A stretch of DNA of 64,000 bases from Hippopus hippopus (GCA_946811185.2 OX328108.1:32734493-32798492); one strand, 5' to 3'; counted from the stretch's first letter, positions 40,190 to 51,308 are shown. Numbers and translations: made by a program. The notes: generated by a model not told the origin, from the sequence alone.

Positions 40190-41612
40190 AGCTCAAGTTC
40201 GTACAAAGTGGTCAAGGTGAGCTTTTGAGATCATGCTGTGTCAGTTGCGGGCATCAACAGTTTCCTTGTGTGCTCCCTAGAGGTCACATTTTCAGTCATA
40301 CTCATGGAAATTGGTCAGAGTGTTTGTCTTGATAATATCTTGGACAAGTTCGACATTGGGTCATATCTGGTCAAAACGTAGGTCACCATGGCAAATTTTA
40401 GAAAAACTTTGTGTGCACTCTAGAGGCCACATTTTCAACCCTACTCTCTTGAAAATTGGTCAGAGTGTTTTTTCTTGATGATATCTCAGATTAGGTTGAA
40501 ATCAGGTCATGTCAGATCAAAAAGTAGGTCACCAGGCCATATCACAGAAAAATCTTGTGTGCACTTTAGAGGCCACGTTTTCAATTTGATACTCATGAAA
40601 CTTTGTCAGAATGTTTTTCTTGATAATATGTTGAACAAGTAAAAAAAGTTGGGTCATGTTGGGTAAAAAAGTAGTTCATTGTGCAAGATCTTCGGAAAGC
40701 CTTGTGTGCGTTATAGAGGCCTTATTTTCAGCCTGGTACTCATGAAACATAAGAATGTTTGTCTTACTGATTTCTCATTCAAGTGTTGAAATTGGGTCAT
40801 GTCAGGTCAAAAAGTAGGTCACTGGGACAAGTCTTCGAAAAACCTTGTGTGCACTCTGAAGACCACATTTTCAGTCATGAGAATTGGTCAGAATGTTTGT
40901 CCCAACGGTATGTCGAACAACTGCAAAATTAGGACATATAGGATTGAAATGTAGGTCACAGATCTCTAAAACAACCTGTGTACACCTTAATGGCCGAATT
41001 TTCAGTCAGATTCTCATGAAACTTAGCTTTGTTTTGATGACATTTAGTTCCAAGTTCAAAATCGGTAAAAAAAAAGTAGGTCAATGGGACATATGGTAGG
41101 AAAACCTTGTGTGCACTCTATAGGCCACTTGTACAGCCTGATACTTTTGAAATGTGGTCAGAATGTCTGTCTTGATATATTTAGTAAGAGCTAAAAATTG
41201 GGTCATGTCAGATCAGAGTTAGGTCACTGGGACACATATGTATTAGAAAAACCTTGTATGCATTCTAGAAGCCTTATTTTTTTAGCCGGACTCTTATGAA
41301 AATTGGTTAGTATGCTTGTCTTGATGAAAAATCAGACAAGTGAAAAAATATGGTCATGTCCGGTCAAAAATCTTAGGAAAGCCTCATTTGTATGCTAGAG
41401 GCAACATTTTAAGTCTTATATTCATGAAAAATGGTCACAATGTTTGTCTTGGTGATATCTCTGAGATGAACTAAAATAGGTCACTTCGGTCAAAAAATAG
41501 GACTTACTGTAACACTCAATTGTTTTACGTCATCACAACCAGGATCTCTTCAGCTTTATCAATCCTATATGATTTTACTCGGGTGAGCGCTTTAGGGCCA
41601 ATGGCCATCTTG
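40190..41612 (+). repeat. Degenerate tandem repeat array, about nine units of 130-147 bp
   Basis: Recurring themes: GGTCAGAATGTTTGTCTTGAT, a TTGGGTCATGTCAGGTCAAA block, AAAACCTTGTGTGCACTCTA and GAGGCCACATTTTCAG. Units start near 40316, 40457, 40603, 40750, 40888, 41020, 41158, 41305 and 41432. It ends in GGGTGAGCGCTTTAGGGCCA. The same family occurs in reverse at 1090-1480, so the array is a dispersed element. No frame stays open through it. Confidence 0.8.
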
Positions 41613-42343
41613 TTTTCTCAGATTGATAGTATCATTTCATGTCTATTTTCAATAAAATCGTGTATCTAAGCATTTTGCATGCGGTTTTAGGTTTTATGCC
41701 AGCGATTTGGGGTGTATTGACCGTGGTTTGGGTGGATTTTGAATGTTTGGGTGGTGTTACGGTGTTTTTCTTATTCATCCTCGATGTAGAATTTGTAACC
41801 TAGGCCATGTCAAAGGTACGAAACGAGGTCAATTTCTGAAGTTCATGGTTGTGCAGTTTTCAATCGGCATGTTAATTTAACATATCAATTGGAACAGACC
41901 CGTATGTTCATTGATCTGTGAGGAGCTATTTATCTTGGAACAGTGGAGTGATTAGTCGCCACAGGACTTCAGTCTGACGATTGACATAAGAAGGTGAGAC
42001 CCGCAAGGTCATCACCTTCTGAAAATGGCATTTTTTTTTTTCCTATGGGGTCGGGGGTGTTCGTGTTCGGCCTGTAACTTTTTATTCCCATGAATGGAAT
42101 TCAGTAAACTCCAGAATTGTCAACCACATAGAGACTTGTCGGGCGCAAGAACCATGTTCGTTGGTCAGTCATAGCAAAGTCAAACGTATTTGAAAAAAGA
42201 AAATTTTGGAGGTTTATGTCCATGTCAGGCCTGTCTCTTTTTGTCATTTTAAATGAATTTCAGTATAACTGTGTTGAGATATCAACCACATGCAGACGAT
42301 GCATCACGTGCAAGGATCATGTTCGTAGATCTTTGCTCTATAG

Positions 42344-43145
42344 TTAAAGCCCTAGTGAAGTAAAAAAAATAGGTAATTTTCGCCGTTTATAACTCGAAAA
42401 CATATCGGATAACCCGTCACAACACACTTATATAAGATCGGAGAAAACTCTAACGTGTGAGTTACTGCATTGGTTACCATGATATAATTGTGCGAAAATG
42501 CATGGAGAAGCCCGTCGATTTCAGGAACGCCATTGATCGAGACAACCTTCGTTATCGTTCGTGTATATTCGAGCTGGGTCTTCGAGAACGTCACGTGACA
42601 ACATTGCATCTCATTAGTGCTATGACGTAATACACAGGACTATTGTTTACAATTCCAATATTATGTCATCGTAGAGTAAGATTGCTCATTCTGAACCTGT
42701 TTTCTTATTTAGATGTAGTAAACTCTTCCTGTATTGGTGATAAATGAATAAGCGATGATCAGCCTGTGTCGTCGTTTCTGTTTACTATGTCGATAAACTT
42801 ACGTTTTTCAAGCCTAGAATGGGGACAAAACGATCAAGTGAATGAAGGGTTCGTTTCGACGCCTTGATTGATCGCGTGGGGTTTACGTCACTATCACGTC
42901 ACTGCGGACATTTACGACGAAAAGTCGGCTAATCGTCGGCGATCATCGATGTAAACAAACAGATAATGCGGCGTGGTAGGATCTGTTCTAGTTTCAAAAT
43001 TCTTTTTTCTGCCATTGACTGGAACTTTTGCGAACTACACCTTTACATATCGTGAAAGTCATAATAATCACCATATTTTTACATAGTAAAAATAAAATTT
43101 ACTTTTACAGGTTTTTTATTCAGTTGGACTTTACTGTGACTTTAA
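42344..43145. mobile_element. Non-autonomous DNA element at TTAA, unit I only
   Basis: 794 bp between TTAA at 42344-42347 and 43142-43145, with imperfect inverted ends (AGCCCTAGTGAAGT and the complement of ACTTTACTGTGACT). Units II and III lack it: there the sequence reads ATAGTCAAGGTC across the equivalent of ATAG-TTAA-GGTC. The empty site supports a real insertion. It contains one unremarkable 85-codon open frame on the minus strand. Confidence 0.72.
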
Positions 43146-43335
43146 GGTCAAAAGAGTTTGTAAGAGTTGTGTCCATAGTCCATGTTCATGTGCACAGCTC
43201 ACAGGAAAGGGTTCTACTATTTTGAAGACATCGGTCAATTCTCAGTGACACGTCTTGTTGTTTACTGGTTTAGTTAGTTGCTTATCAGAACACCGACCCT
43301 TTCACATAGTTAAATCACGTATACATAGACACCAT

Positions 43336-43605
43336 AATTTGCCTGCAACATGCAAAAAGGAGCATTCGGATATTTGCGTAAAATGTCGTCTCGGATCAGC
43401 CTGCGCAGTTCGCGCAGGCTGATCCGAGACGGCACTTTACGACTACATTAGATTTTGACCTACAGTAGACTTGCGCAAAACAGAAAATTACACAAAAACG
43501 GATTGCGTCGTTTCTAATTAGTCTGGGCGGAGTGTGCAGGCCGATACGAGACGGCACTTTACGCATATGTCCGAATGCCCCTTTTTCGCGTGTTGCAGGC
43601 CAATT
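43336..43605. repeat. MITE-2 copy, unit I
   Basis: Ends AATTTGCCTGCAACATGC and GCGTGTTGCAGGCCAATT. It sits at the position where units II and III instead carry the 1.2-kb element that starts at 52896. Confidence 0.82.
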
Positions 43606-43824
43606 ATGGACAATAGGTGCACAGATGATGACGAAGTACTGGTAGAAGAAACTCCAGAAAAGCATCAACAAGTTGTAATGGCCGTTGCGATGTAATTGTT
43701 AAAAATGGCGTTAAACAACTGCTAAAAAAAAGAGGTACATGCCAGAGCGATAAGCACTTATATAACAAACTCGAGATCGTTTTATCTTTCTTTCGTCCAT
43801 TTCCTCTTGGAAAAAAATGCGACA

Positions 43825-44016
43825 TTAACCCTTTACCAAACAAGCCTTTGCATCATCACTGAGAGAAAGAGAATGTAGGTAACCAGTAATTTCTCCTTTT
43901 CTCACAATGTTTTCTACTATTTCAAAGACAAATGCAAACATTTGGGTCACATTTAATTTGACGTCTGCAATGCTTTGAATTTAGACAGGTCTAAAACTTT
44001 GTCGTCTGGTGTAGAG
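43825..44016 (+). repeat. MITE-1 copy, unit I
   Basis: Plus copy starting TTAACCCTTTACCAAACAAG, hairpin degraded. Its partner in unit II is at 54335-54545. Confidence 0.7.
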
Positions 44017-44172
44017 AAAACAAACGTCCATGCAAGATACCGATAATCAGAAGAAGGTTAAGTACACTTAAAAAAGATTTAAGAACGCTGTGGCAAAAGG
44101 AGAATTTCCATTATACACGCAAGAACAGGCAATTTATCCATCTGCCATGAATTTTTTTTTATTATTATTATT

Positions 44173-44398
44173 ATCCCCCGCCTAAGGCGGAGGGATATAG
44201 TTTTAGCGTTGTCCGTCCGTGTGTCCGTCCGGGACAATGTCTCCAATACCATTGGACGGAATTTCGTGAAACTTTATACATGTGTACAATAACTTATTCC
44301 GCCGATATACTATTTTTCTTTTTTTGATTCGATGCAAAATGACCGACTGGGAGCGATTTTGAGTTACGCGGTCGCGTAAATTTTTCGGCGGGGGATAT
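44173..44398. mobile_element. Short element with CCCCCGCC ends, absent from unit II
   Basis: ATCCCCCGCCTAAGGCGGAGGG at the left and TTCGGCGGGGGATA at the right give inverted ends. The interior has GTCCGTCCGTGTGTCCGTCC and ACAATGTCTCCAATACC. Unit II at about 54690 reads straight across without it. Confidence 0.7.
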
Positions 44399-44531
44399 CA
44401 TTTCAACGAAATTGCTTGTTATCATTTTAATAGGCCAAGATGCAGAAGGTATCCTGCAGGCGATTATATGGTAACACAAAGAATGTTTTCCTAACCTTTG
44501 AAGGGCTTGACCCGGAATTCATTCCTTTTTT

Positions 44532-44600
44532 GCAGACAGTGTAGATCAAGATCAGACTGCACAGAACGTGCAGTCTGATCTTTGATCTACAATGTCTGCT
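44532..44600. repeat. P3 hairpin, unit I
   Basis: GCAGACAGTGTAGATCAAGA and its complement flank the loop ACAGAACGTG. The partner in unit II is at 54800-54866. Confidence 0.82.
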
Positions 44601-44670
44601 TTTTTGTCAGATCTTTTGACGAAAATGTCTTGATATAGCAAATGTTGATTTCACTGACATCACTGTAAAG

Positions 44671-44889
44671 GTTACCCCTCTTCTTAGCAATTTCTTATTT
44701 TAAAGACCTTGAAAAAGAAGCTATTTAAAAATATTGTGAGAAAATGTTGATAACAGCGTGTTCTCCTTTTCCTACTATGTTTATCTACCCTTTCAGAGAA
44801 CATGATTTTATTTGTACTGAATTCGAAATTGTCGTTTGCAGATGTTTTCAGATGGAAGAGTCTAAACTTTGTCGTTCTGGAAAGGGTTG
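44671..44889 (+). repeat. MITE-1 copy just upstream of oxygenase gene A
   Basis: Plus copy with a diverged core, ending GGAAAGGGTTGA 58 bp before the start codon of gene A. It is kept at the same place before A' (54957-55178), so it is older than the duplication and may lie in the promoter or 5' leader. Confidence 0.65.
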
Positions 44890-44947
44890 ATGCACAAGTC
44901 GATTGATAAATGCATTTTTCATAATACCGATACATCTAGCAAGAGCG

Positions 44948-45889
44948 ATGGAGAGCGACATACCTGTCTTGGACTTTACTCAGTACACCTTATGTGTGGA
45001 TAGAAACGGTGTGGCGGCTGATGTGTTAAAGCTATTGGGCTCCAAACTAGTCAAAGCTTTCGAAACAGTTGGATTTTGTTATATCGTTAACCATGGGATA
45101 TCGAACGACTTGTTTCAGAACTACTTTTCTTGCAATCGGAAGTTTTTCGAGCTTCCGGTGGACGAAAAACGGAAGTTTGCCCATTCAGGCAAGGACAGTC
45201 TTTTTGGGTGGATTGGTGTCGCGAAGGAGGCTTTTGATATCGGTAAACCCGGCGACTTGAAGGAGACTTTTGATTTCTTTAAACCGGATGATCCCGGAGT
45301 ATGGCCGCCGTCAGTGCCGGAAATGCAAGACGTGAACCAGAAGCTCTTCCAACACTGTACTGAATTAGGTCGTCGGATCTGTGACGTATTGTCTATCGGC
45401 CTGGGACTTGACAAGCAGTTTTTGACCGATGCTCATAGCTTGATGGGTCAAAAGGGAAACCCAACAACACTACGGACTCTGTACTATCCCCCTCTTGACC
45501 AAAGTTTCAAGGTCAAACCAGGTCAAGAAAGGTTAGGCGAGCACTCGGATTTTGGAACATTGACCATACTCTTTCAGGATGACATCGGTGGGTTAGAGGT
45601 CAAAATACCTGGAAAAGGTTTCATACCTGCTACCCCGATCCCGGGAACAGTTCTAATCAACATAGGCGACATGATGCAGAGATGGACATCGGACCGTCTC
45701 CTAGCAACGAAACATCGGGTTAGAATACCGGAAACGGAAGTAAAGCGGCGCACTCACCGTCAGTCAATCGTATTTTTCATGAATCCAAACGATGACGTCA
45801 TGATTCGATGCTTAGACGGTTCCAACAAATATGACCCTGTTGGTTCTCTGGAGTATTTGCTTCAGAAACTACGAGAAACCTATCAATAG
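44948..45889 (+). CDS. 2-oxoglutarate/Fe(II) oxygenase, isopenicillin-N-synthase-like (gene A)
   Basis: 313 codons in one exon. The family is soluble non-haem iron dioxygenases that oxidise small molecules using O2 and usually 2-oxoglutarate; the substrate here is unknown. N-terminal DIOX_N-type part: IPVLDFTQY, GFCYIVNHGI, FFELPVDEKRKF. Catalytic jelly-roll: TLRTLYYPPL, the iron ligands H199 and D201 in GEHSDFG, H256 in ATKHRVRIP, and R271-x-S273 (RQS), which in 2OG enzymes binds the cosubstrate. Length fits the family (about 300-350). The frame is open 15 codons upstream, but MESDIPVLDF aligns with the sister genes and is taken as the start. No signal peptide. Confidence 0.92.
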   Translation: MESDIPVLDFTQYTLCVDRNGVAADVLKLLGSKLVKAFETVGFCYIVNHGISNDLFQNYFSCNRKFFELPVDEKRKFAHSGKDSLFGWIGVAKEAFDIGKPGDLKETFDFFKPDDPGVWPPSVPEMQDVNQKLFQHCTELGRRICDVLSIGLGLDKQFLTDAHSLMGQKGNPTTLRTLYYPPLDQSFKVKPGQERLGEHSDFGTLTILFQDDIGGLEVKIPGKGFIPATPIPGTVLINIGDMMQRWTSDRLLATKHRVRIPETEVKRRTHRQSIVFFMNPNDDVMIRCLDGSNKYDPVGSLEYLLQKLRETYQ

Positions 45890-46179
45890 GTAAACTGGCT
45901 GTAACAAAACCAAGATAACTTAGTTATATGTAATGATTGCTTAGAAGTATATAAAACAGTGTAGACATAAATTGATTCTGATAGTAAGTCATTATTATGC
46001 TACGTATCCATCTGAGCTTCCTCATGTATAAACGTATCAAACTGGATCTAAAACAAGTAATCAGAAGATCACGTGGTGCAATTACGTCACGGTACATGTA
46101 TCTTACAGAGAAGTGTTGACATCAAGAATACCTATAGTTCTAGTTTCTAATCATTTATTTCATGCTTGTGAATAATTAC

Positions 46180-46672
46180 AACGATATTTCCTTCACCAAA
46201 CAAACCCGTGTTTTGATGACCGTGATTCAGAAGGCTAAAAAATTGAAATTATCGTGGGAACAAGAGAAAATGCTCGTTAAATTGTTTCTACCCATTTCAA
46301 GGCAAAAACCATTATATGAAACACATTCCATATATCGTCTGCAAAACGATAGGCATTGCATATGGCTTCCAACACACGAAAAGGGACATTTGCGTAAAGT
46401 GTCGTTTCGGATCGGCCTGCGCAGTCTGCGCAGGCTAATCCGAGACGGCACTTTACGACTACATTAGATTTTCTGATACAGTAGACCTGTGCAAAACAGA
46501 AAATATCATAAAAACGGAAAGTGTCGTTTCGGATTAGCCTGCGCGGACTGCGCAGGCTAATCCGAGACGACACTTCACGCAAATGTCCGAATGTCCCTTT
46601 TCGCGTGTTGCAGGGCAATTATTATGTCGTTTGGGCAAGTCCAGAGTTGTGTCGTTTGTAAAAAGTTAAATC
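46180..46672 (+). repeat. MITE-1 copy split by a MITE-2 insertion, unit I
   Basis: Left part CCTTCACCAAACAAACCCGT to about 46359, right part from about 46619 (GTCGTTTGGGCAAGTCCAGA) to GTAAAAAGTTAA. MITE-2 (46360-46618) lies between. The same nested structure occurs in unit II at 56745-57250. Confidence 0.72.
46360..46618. repeat. MITE-2 copy, unit I, upstream of gene B
   Basis: Left end carries GGCTTCCAACACACGAAAAG and lacks a short block (TCGGACATTT) kept in the unit II copy at 56932-57199. The left half differs more from its partner than the right half does, which places a divergence step here. Confidence 0.82.
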
Positions 46673-46719
46673 AGGACATACGTATAAGTAAAACCTAACG
46701 GAGAGGTTGCTTTTATAAA

Positions 46720-48155
46720 ATGGATTATGATGAAGAAACCAGCCTACCGGTTCTCGACTTTGCTGATTATAACGTAACGGTAGACAAACAGAACGTCACT
46801 TGCGATGCCATTGTCTCATTAGCTTCCAATGCGATAAAGAAGTTCGAAAAAGTTGGATTTTGTTACGTTATAAACCATGGGATTGACGAAAAGCATATCC
46901 GGCGCTATTTGGCTACTTTTGAGCGGTTTTTCAAACTTCCAACAGCAGTTAAAGCGTTATATGGGCGAGCCTACAAGGGAAGTTATCACGGCTGGGTCGG
47001 AATGGAGGAAGAATCTTTGGATACAGATCAGCCCGGTGATCTGAAGGAGACGTTTAACTTTCATCCTGGTAAGAGAGATTGCTGTTGCTGTTGTGATTGT
47101 TTTTGAGCAGTAGATCTAATTGACAAATTAACCGTTACAGTAGTCAGTCGAACCGTAGGACAGACGAAATGTTACTGAAGATTCTTCAAACTTTGCCCCC
47201 ATCTCGACTTAAAATTTTCACTGTAAAGGCAACTTCAGCCGAATTTTGTTTCCCTCTTGCTGTGCTCCGGTTCCACATTGATCAAAATCAGATTCGTGTA
47301 ATCATCGAAGTCGTCTGCCGCAAATTTGGGTATGGCGGTATTAGACCTTAATACCAGGGTGTCAAAAGACCCAGATTTTTTCATGTCAATGCAATCATGG
47401 ACTTCAATGGAAAAGGTAGTGTCGATCTAGCCAATAGCATAGTGCACGGTTAACATGTGCAGTTTAAACTTGGGTTTGCACAGTCGGGAAAATAAACACT
47501 CATATTTTTGTCCTGCTTTTTGAATGTTACGCCATTTTTTTCTACAGGTCAAGCCCCGGATGATTGGCCCGAATCCATTCCAGAATTCCAAAAAATCAAC
47601 AAGGAAATATTCGACAGCTGTCGAGAACTAGGCTACCGTCTGCTTGAAATTATTGCCCTTGCACTCGGTTTCGATCGTTATTTTTTCACCGACTGCCACA
47701 AATCTATCGGACTGGAGAATAATGGTACGGCATTACGAAGTTTGTATTACCCGCCACTGGCTGGTCATCAGCGTTTTAAACCAGGACAAGCGCGGCTTGG
47801 CGAACACTCAGATTACGGTACCATAACGATTCTATTTCAGGACGATACCGGAGGTTTGGAAGTTGAAATCCCGGGTAAAGGTTTTGTACCCGCTACGCCG
47901 TTCCCAGAAGCAGCATTGGTCAATATAGGTAGCATGATGCAAAGATGGACATCTGACCGTCTCGTAGCGACCGTACACCGCGTCAGGATTCCAAACTCTG
48001 AAGCAAAAAGGAAAAAGGCCCGCCAGTCCTTCGCGTTTTTTATCATCCCGGATGATGACGTCATGATACATAGTTTAGACGGATCAAAGAAATATGAACC
48101 AATCAGAGCCGTGGATTATCTAAACTATAGAATACGACAGTCTGTTTACCCTTAA
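46720..48155 (+). CDS. 2-oxoglutarate/Fe(II) oxygenase, isopenicillin-N-synthase-like (gene B, two exons)
   Basis: Exons 46720-47068 and 47548-48155 join in phase 1 (TTTCATCCTG/GTAAGA; TTTCTACAG) to give 318 residues. Same architecture as gene A: LPVLDFADY, GFCYVINHGI, FFKLPTAVK, then ALRSLYYPPL, iron ligands H203 and D205 (GEHSDYG), H260 (ATVHRVRIP) and R275-x-S277 (RQS). Closely related to A across the catalytic half. The intron falls after the KETFNF motif, where A has a continuous KETFDF-F. The first exon's frame ends in a C-rich run (CCCCCDCF) if read through the donor, which is intron. Substrate unknown. Confidence 0.9.
47069..47547 (+). other. Intron of oxygenase gene B
   Basis: 479 bp, GT-AG, pyrimidine-rich acceptor. 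The unit II copy (57649-58149) is 22 bp longer near its start and otherwise nearly identical. Confidence 0.88.
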
Positions 48156-48204
48156 CCCTTCAAGCGCAGGAACTGGAATGAGTTGCTTTCACGGACGGTA
48201 TACA

Positions 48205-48255
48205 TAAAAATCAGACTGCATTTCTGTACAGTCTGATCTTGAATCTACGGTGTCC
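48205..48255. repeat. P3 hairpin after gene B, unit I
   Basis: AAATCAGACTGCATTTCTGT and ACAGTCTGATCTTGAATCTA; a shortened copy 50 bp after the gene B stop codon. Partner at 58809-58858. Its place suggests it may be in the 3' untranslated region. Confidence 0.7.
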
Positions 48256-48636
48256 ACTGTTTCGTTAAATATTCTGGGCAAAACAAACTACTTGAAACGA
48301 TGGTAGATCTATTGAAATCTCATTCCCCCCCCTACCCCCCCCCCCCCCCCACTGAAAAGTTCACTGTATTTATTCAGAAAGGAATCAGACAAGCATCTCC
48401 AGCCAGTCGTAAAACCCGAAATTTATATTGTAAGTTTATTATTTTAGAGTTATTTTCGCCGGAGTAATTTCATCATATTGGACAGTGTACAGCCAAATGT
48501 TTTGATAAAGCATTAGACCTTTGACCTTCATTCGTTGGATAAAACCAGTTGTAAACTGTGTATATAAGTTAAGACAAACATATACCATTGCTAAGAAGTT
48601 TGATGAGTTTCAGAAAAAAAAAACGTATTTTGGTCG

Positions 48637-48845
48637 TTTAACTCCCGCACGACATAAATTCAGACTTGCTCAAATTGAAAGCATTTGCAGACAACATTAG
48701 AATAAGGTTCAAATAAGGTTAAAAAACATTGTGGGAAAAGGAGAAAATGCTGGCTGCCAGCACTTTCTCCTATTACCACGATGTTTTCAAAAGCTTTATT
48801 CTATCTAGAGGGTCCTTTAAATACGGAATTGATCGGTGAAGGGTA
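48637..48845 (-). repeat. MITE-1 copy, unit I
   Basis: Minus copy whose loop reads GCTGGCTGCCAGC. Partner 59235-59460 carries an extra duplicated AACATTGTGGGAAAA block. A C-run (48333-48350) lies about 290 bp before it. Confidence 0.75.
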
Positions 48846-49097
48846 GTCTGTGGCCCCCTACAATCATGGAATCAGATTTTGAGATCTCTCTCTCTCTGTT
48901 TCTGTGTCTATGTTTAATTCTCAGTCCATCCATAAATCTTTCCATTTTGCTGTTAGTTCCATTTCCGCGCGATACGCAAGTCTGAGATTCTGTCTGTCGC
49001 AATGTCTCCTTTTCCCCTTCTGCAAGTTTGTCTGTAGGTCACTTTTCTTTAAGTCTGTCTACGACATGTGCGATAGATCTCTGTTACAAAGTACAAA

Positions 49098-49360
49098 TGA
49101 GCCGTGCTCTGGCAAAAGGGGGCTTAATGCATTTCCCGTGATGCATGATACCTAGCAAGTCATCATATAATTATGGATCCATAATAGCCACTTTTTTAAA
49201 CAACCAACTTCATTATGAGGTAGACTGGTCTTTTGACATACAGAAAATTGACCAATAGCGAAAAGTTTCGGCCAAGGTCAGCCTACGCCAACTGCGCAGA
49301 CTGACCTGAGTCGATACTTTTCGCAGATGCATTAAGCCCCTTTTCACAGAGCACGGCTCA
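49098..49360. repeat. MITE-4 copy, unit I
   Basis: TGAGCCGTGCTCTGGCAAAA and its complement (ending AGAGCACGGCTCA) form the ends. Inner inverted pair AAAAGTTTCGGCCAAGGTCAG and CTGACCTGAGTCGATACTTT. 263 bp. Partner 59712-59974. Confidence 0.82.
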
Positions 49361-49636
49361 AATAGAGATACTACTGCGCCAGTATATATGTGTAAAATAC
49401 ACCATTTGTGATAACCTTCCCATGAACTCTACTTCCGTTATGTGCACATCTACAGTTTCACACCCTTCTCCAACCATTGAGACACAGCTTTGGAAGATAG
49501 CGTTGAGCAGTCTAATCTGGGATCCAAAGTGTTTGTGACTTGATTCAAAATAATCAGGAAAAAAGGCTGTTTGTTTACTCTGAAACTATTTTTGTTGTTG
49601 TTGTTAGTGTTTGAGACCTAGAATTAGGGTTTATAT

Positions 49637-50163
49637 AATGGCTTGCAACACGCGAAAAGGGGCGTTCGGACATTTGCGTAAAGTGTCATCTCGGATTAGC
49701 CTGCGCAGTCCGCGCAGGCTAATCCGATACGGCACTTTACGACTACATTAGATTTTGTGCTACAGTAGACTTGGGCAAAACAGAAAATTACATTAAAACG
49801 GAAAGTGTAGTTTCGGATCAGCCTACGCAGGCTGCGCAGGCTGATCCGAGACGATACTTTACGCAGATTCCAAATGCCCCTTTTTGCGTGTTGCAGGCCA
49901 TATATAGAAGTGGCACTCTGAGAAAAGGGGGCCTAATTCATCTTCATAATGCATCACGACAAGGCAAGTAACCGTGTAAAATTGATAGGCTATACTTTGT
50001 TTTAAAACGGCTGTCCCTAAGATAGAACTTTCTTTTGACGTACAGAAATACACCAATAGCAAAATGTTTCCATTCAGGTTAGCCTGCGTGGACTGTACAG
50101 ACTGACATGGGTCGATACTGTTTGCAGGTACATTAAACCATCTTTTCACAGAGCATGGTTCAT
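49637..50163. repeat. Adjacent MITE-2 and MITE-4 copies, unit I
   Basis: 49637-49902 is a well-kept MITE-2 (AATGGCTTGCAACACGCG to TTGCAGGCCAT). 49905-50163 is a diverged MITE-4 (GTGGCACTCTGAGAAAAGGG to GAGCATGGTTC). Partners at 60253-60518 and about 60521-60782. Confidence 0.8.
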
Positions 50164-50329
50164 AGCTAAACTGCAGCTAGAGATTTAACACTAATTTTGC
50201 GAAAGGAGGCGTGTGGATATCGTTTGTCAGTAGGACAGTTCGTATAGATTACAATCTTGACCTTTTCAGCGCCAAATATTTAACCCATTGGCTGTTAAGC
50301 GCGACTCACTGACCTTTTGCGGACAGTGT

Positions 50330-50637
50330 AGATCAAGATCAGACTGCACAGAACGTGCAGTCTGATCTTGGATCTACACAGTCCGATATGGAGATATTAT
50401 TCTCCAAAACATAACTTTGAAAAAGCAATATTCGAGTTTTTACTATCGAATTGAAAATTTCATTTTAGTTATATTTAACAGGATATTGATTAAACTCGAC
50501 CACTTTTGACACCTGAAAAAGCAATCCAGTAAAACTCAGATTTTCACCTTATTGGCTCGATTAAACAAGCGGATGGTATAGATCAAAGATCAGACTGTAC
50601 GTTCTGTGCAGTCTGATCTTGATCTATGCCGTCCGCT
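50330..50637. repeat. Two P3 hairpins, unit I
   Basis: 50330-50384 (GACAGTGTAGATCAAGATCA type) and 50568-50637 (AGCGGATGGTATAGATCAAA with a matching right arm GATCTATGCCGTCCGCT). The second has extended, distinct outer arms, so it is an independently evolved variant. Partners at 60938-60999 and 61186-61255. Confidence 0.8.
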
Positions 50638-50670
50638 AAAACCCATGTTTTCAACCATGGCGCCGAAAGG

Positions 50671-50954
50671 TTTAATCTTTTACCACACAAACACGAACTT
50701 TAACGATCCTTAGAAAAAAAAAAACTTTGAAAAATTTTTACCAACTTAATAATTACCCACACAGTCACGAGTTTTTAACGACCCGTAGGAAGAAAGCTTT
50801 GGATAATATTGTTGGAAAAGATGTAAATGTTGCTAACTGGCATTTTGTCCTTTTCCCACAATGTTTCTTACTCATCAAAGAAAATCAAATCATTTTGGCT
50901 ACATCTAATTTGTTTTCTGCAAATGCTTCAATTTTGACAAGGCTGGCTCTGGCT

Positions 50955-50991
<37 letters not shown>

Positions 50992-51308
50992 AAACGGTTC
51001 AAGCCCTCCCCCACCCCTTTTCTCGCAAAATCTCGGACAACTCTAATCCAAGATCAGACTGCACACAACAATGTACGCAGGAATTAAGGTAGAACTCTAT
51101 ACCAAACAACAAGATGTTAGGCCGGTCCAAACTGAGACCATTTGCAGACAACAAATTAAATACTGCACAATTGATGGTGTTTGTTTAAGAAAGAGTAGAA
51201 AACGTTGGGAGCTGGAGGAGAAAATGCTGGTCACCAGCATTTTCTACTTTTTCCTCAGTGCTTTAAACAGACTTCTTCATCAATTAAAAGATTGTTTGGT
51301 AAAGGGTT
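50671..51308. repeat. MITE-1 copies with a (CT)n microsatellite, unit I
   Basis: About 50671-50750 is a left-end fragment, about 50750-51000 a plus copy whose right subterminal part contains GGCTGGCTCT and a (CT)n run of about 30 bp at 50959-50988, and 51087-51308 a minus copy with a good hairpin. Partners at 61286-61615 and 61701-61920. Confidence 0.75.

Noticed and set aside
42352..42609. 85-codon minus-strand open frame in unit I
   Set aside because: It lies wholly inside the unit-I-specific TTAA element, has no recognised domain and no splice partners.
44903..44947. Upstream start for oxygenase gene A (MINAFFIIPIHLARA extension)
   Set aside because: The extension is not kept as a frame before A', and the family alignment begins at MESDIPVLDF.
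50959..50988. (CT)n tract as a promoter element
   Set aside because: It is a microsatellite grown inside a MITE-1 copy and is not near a gene start.
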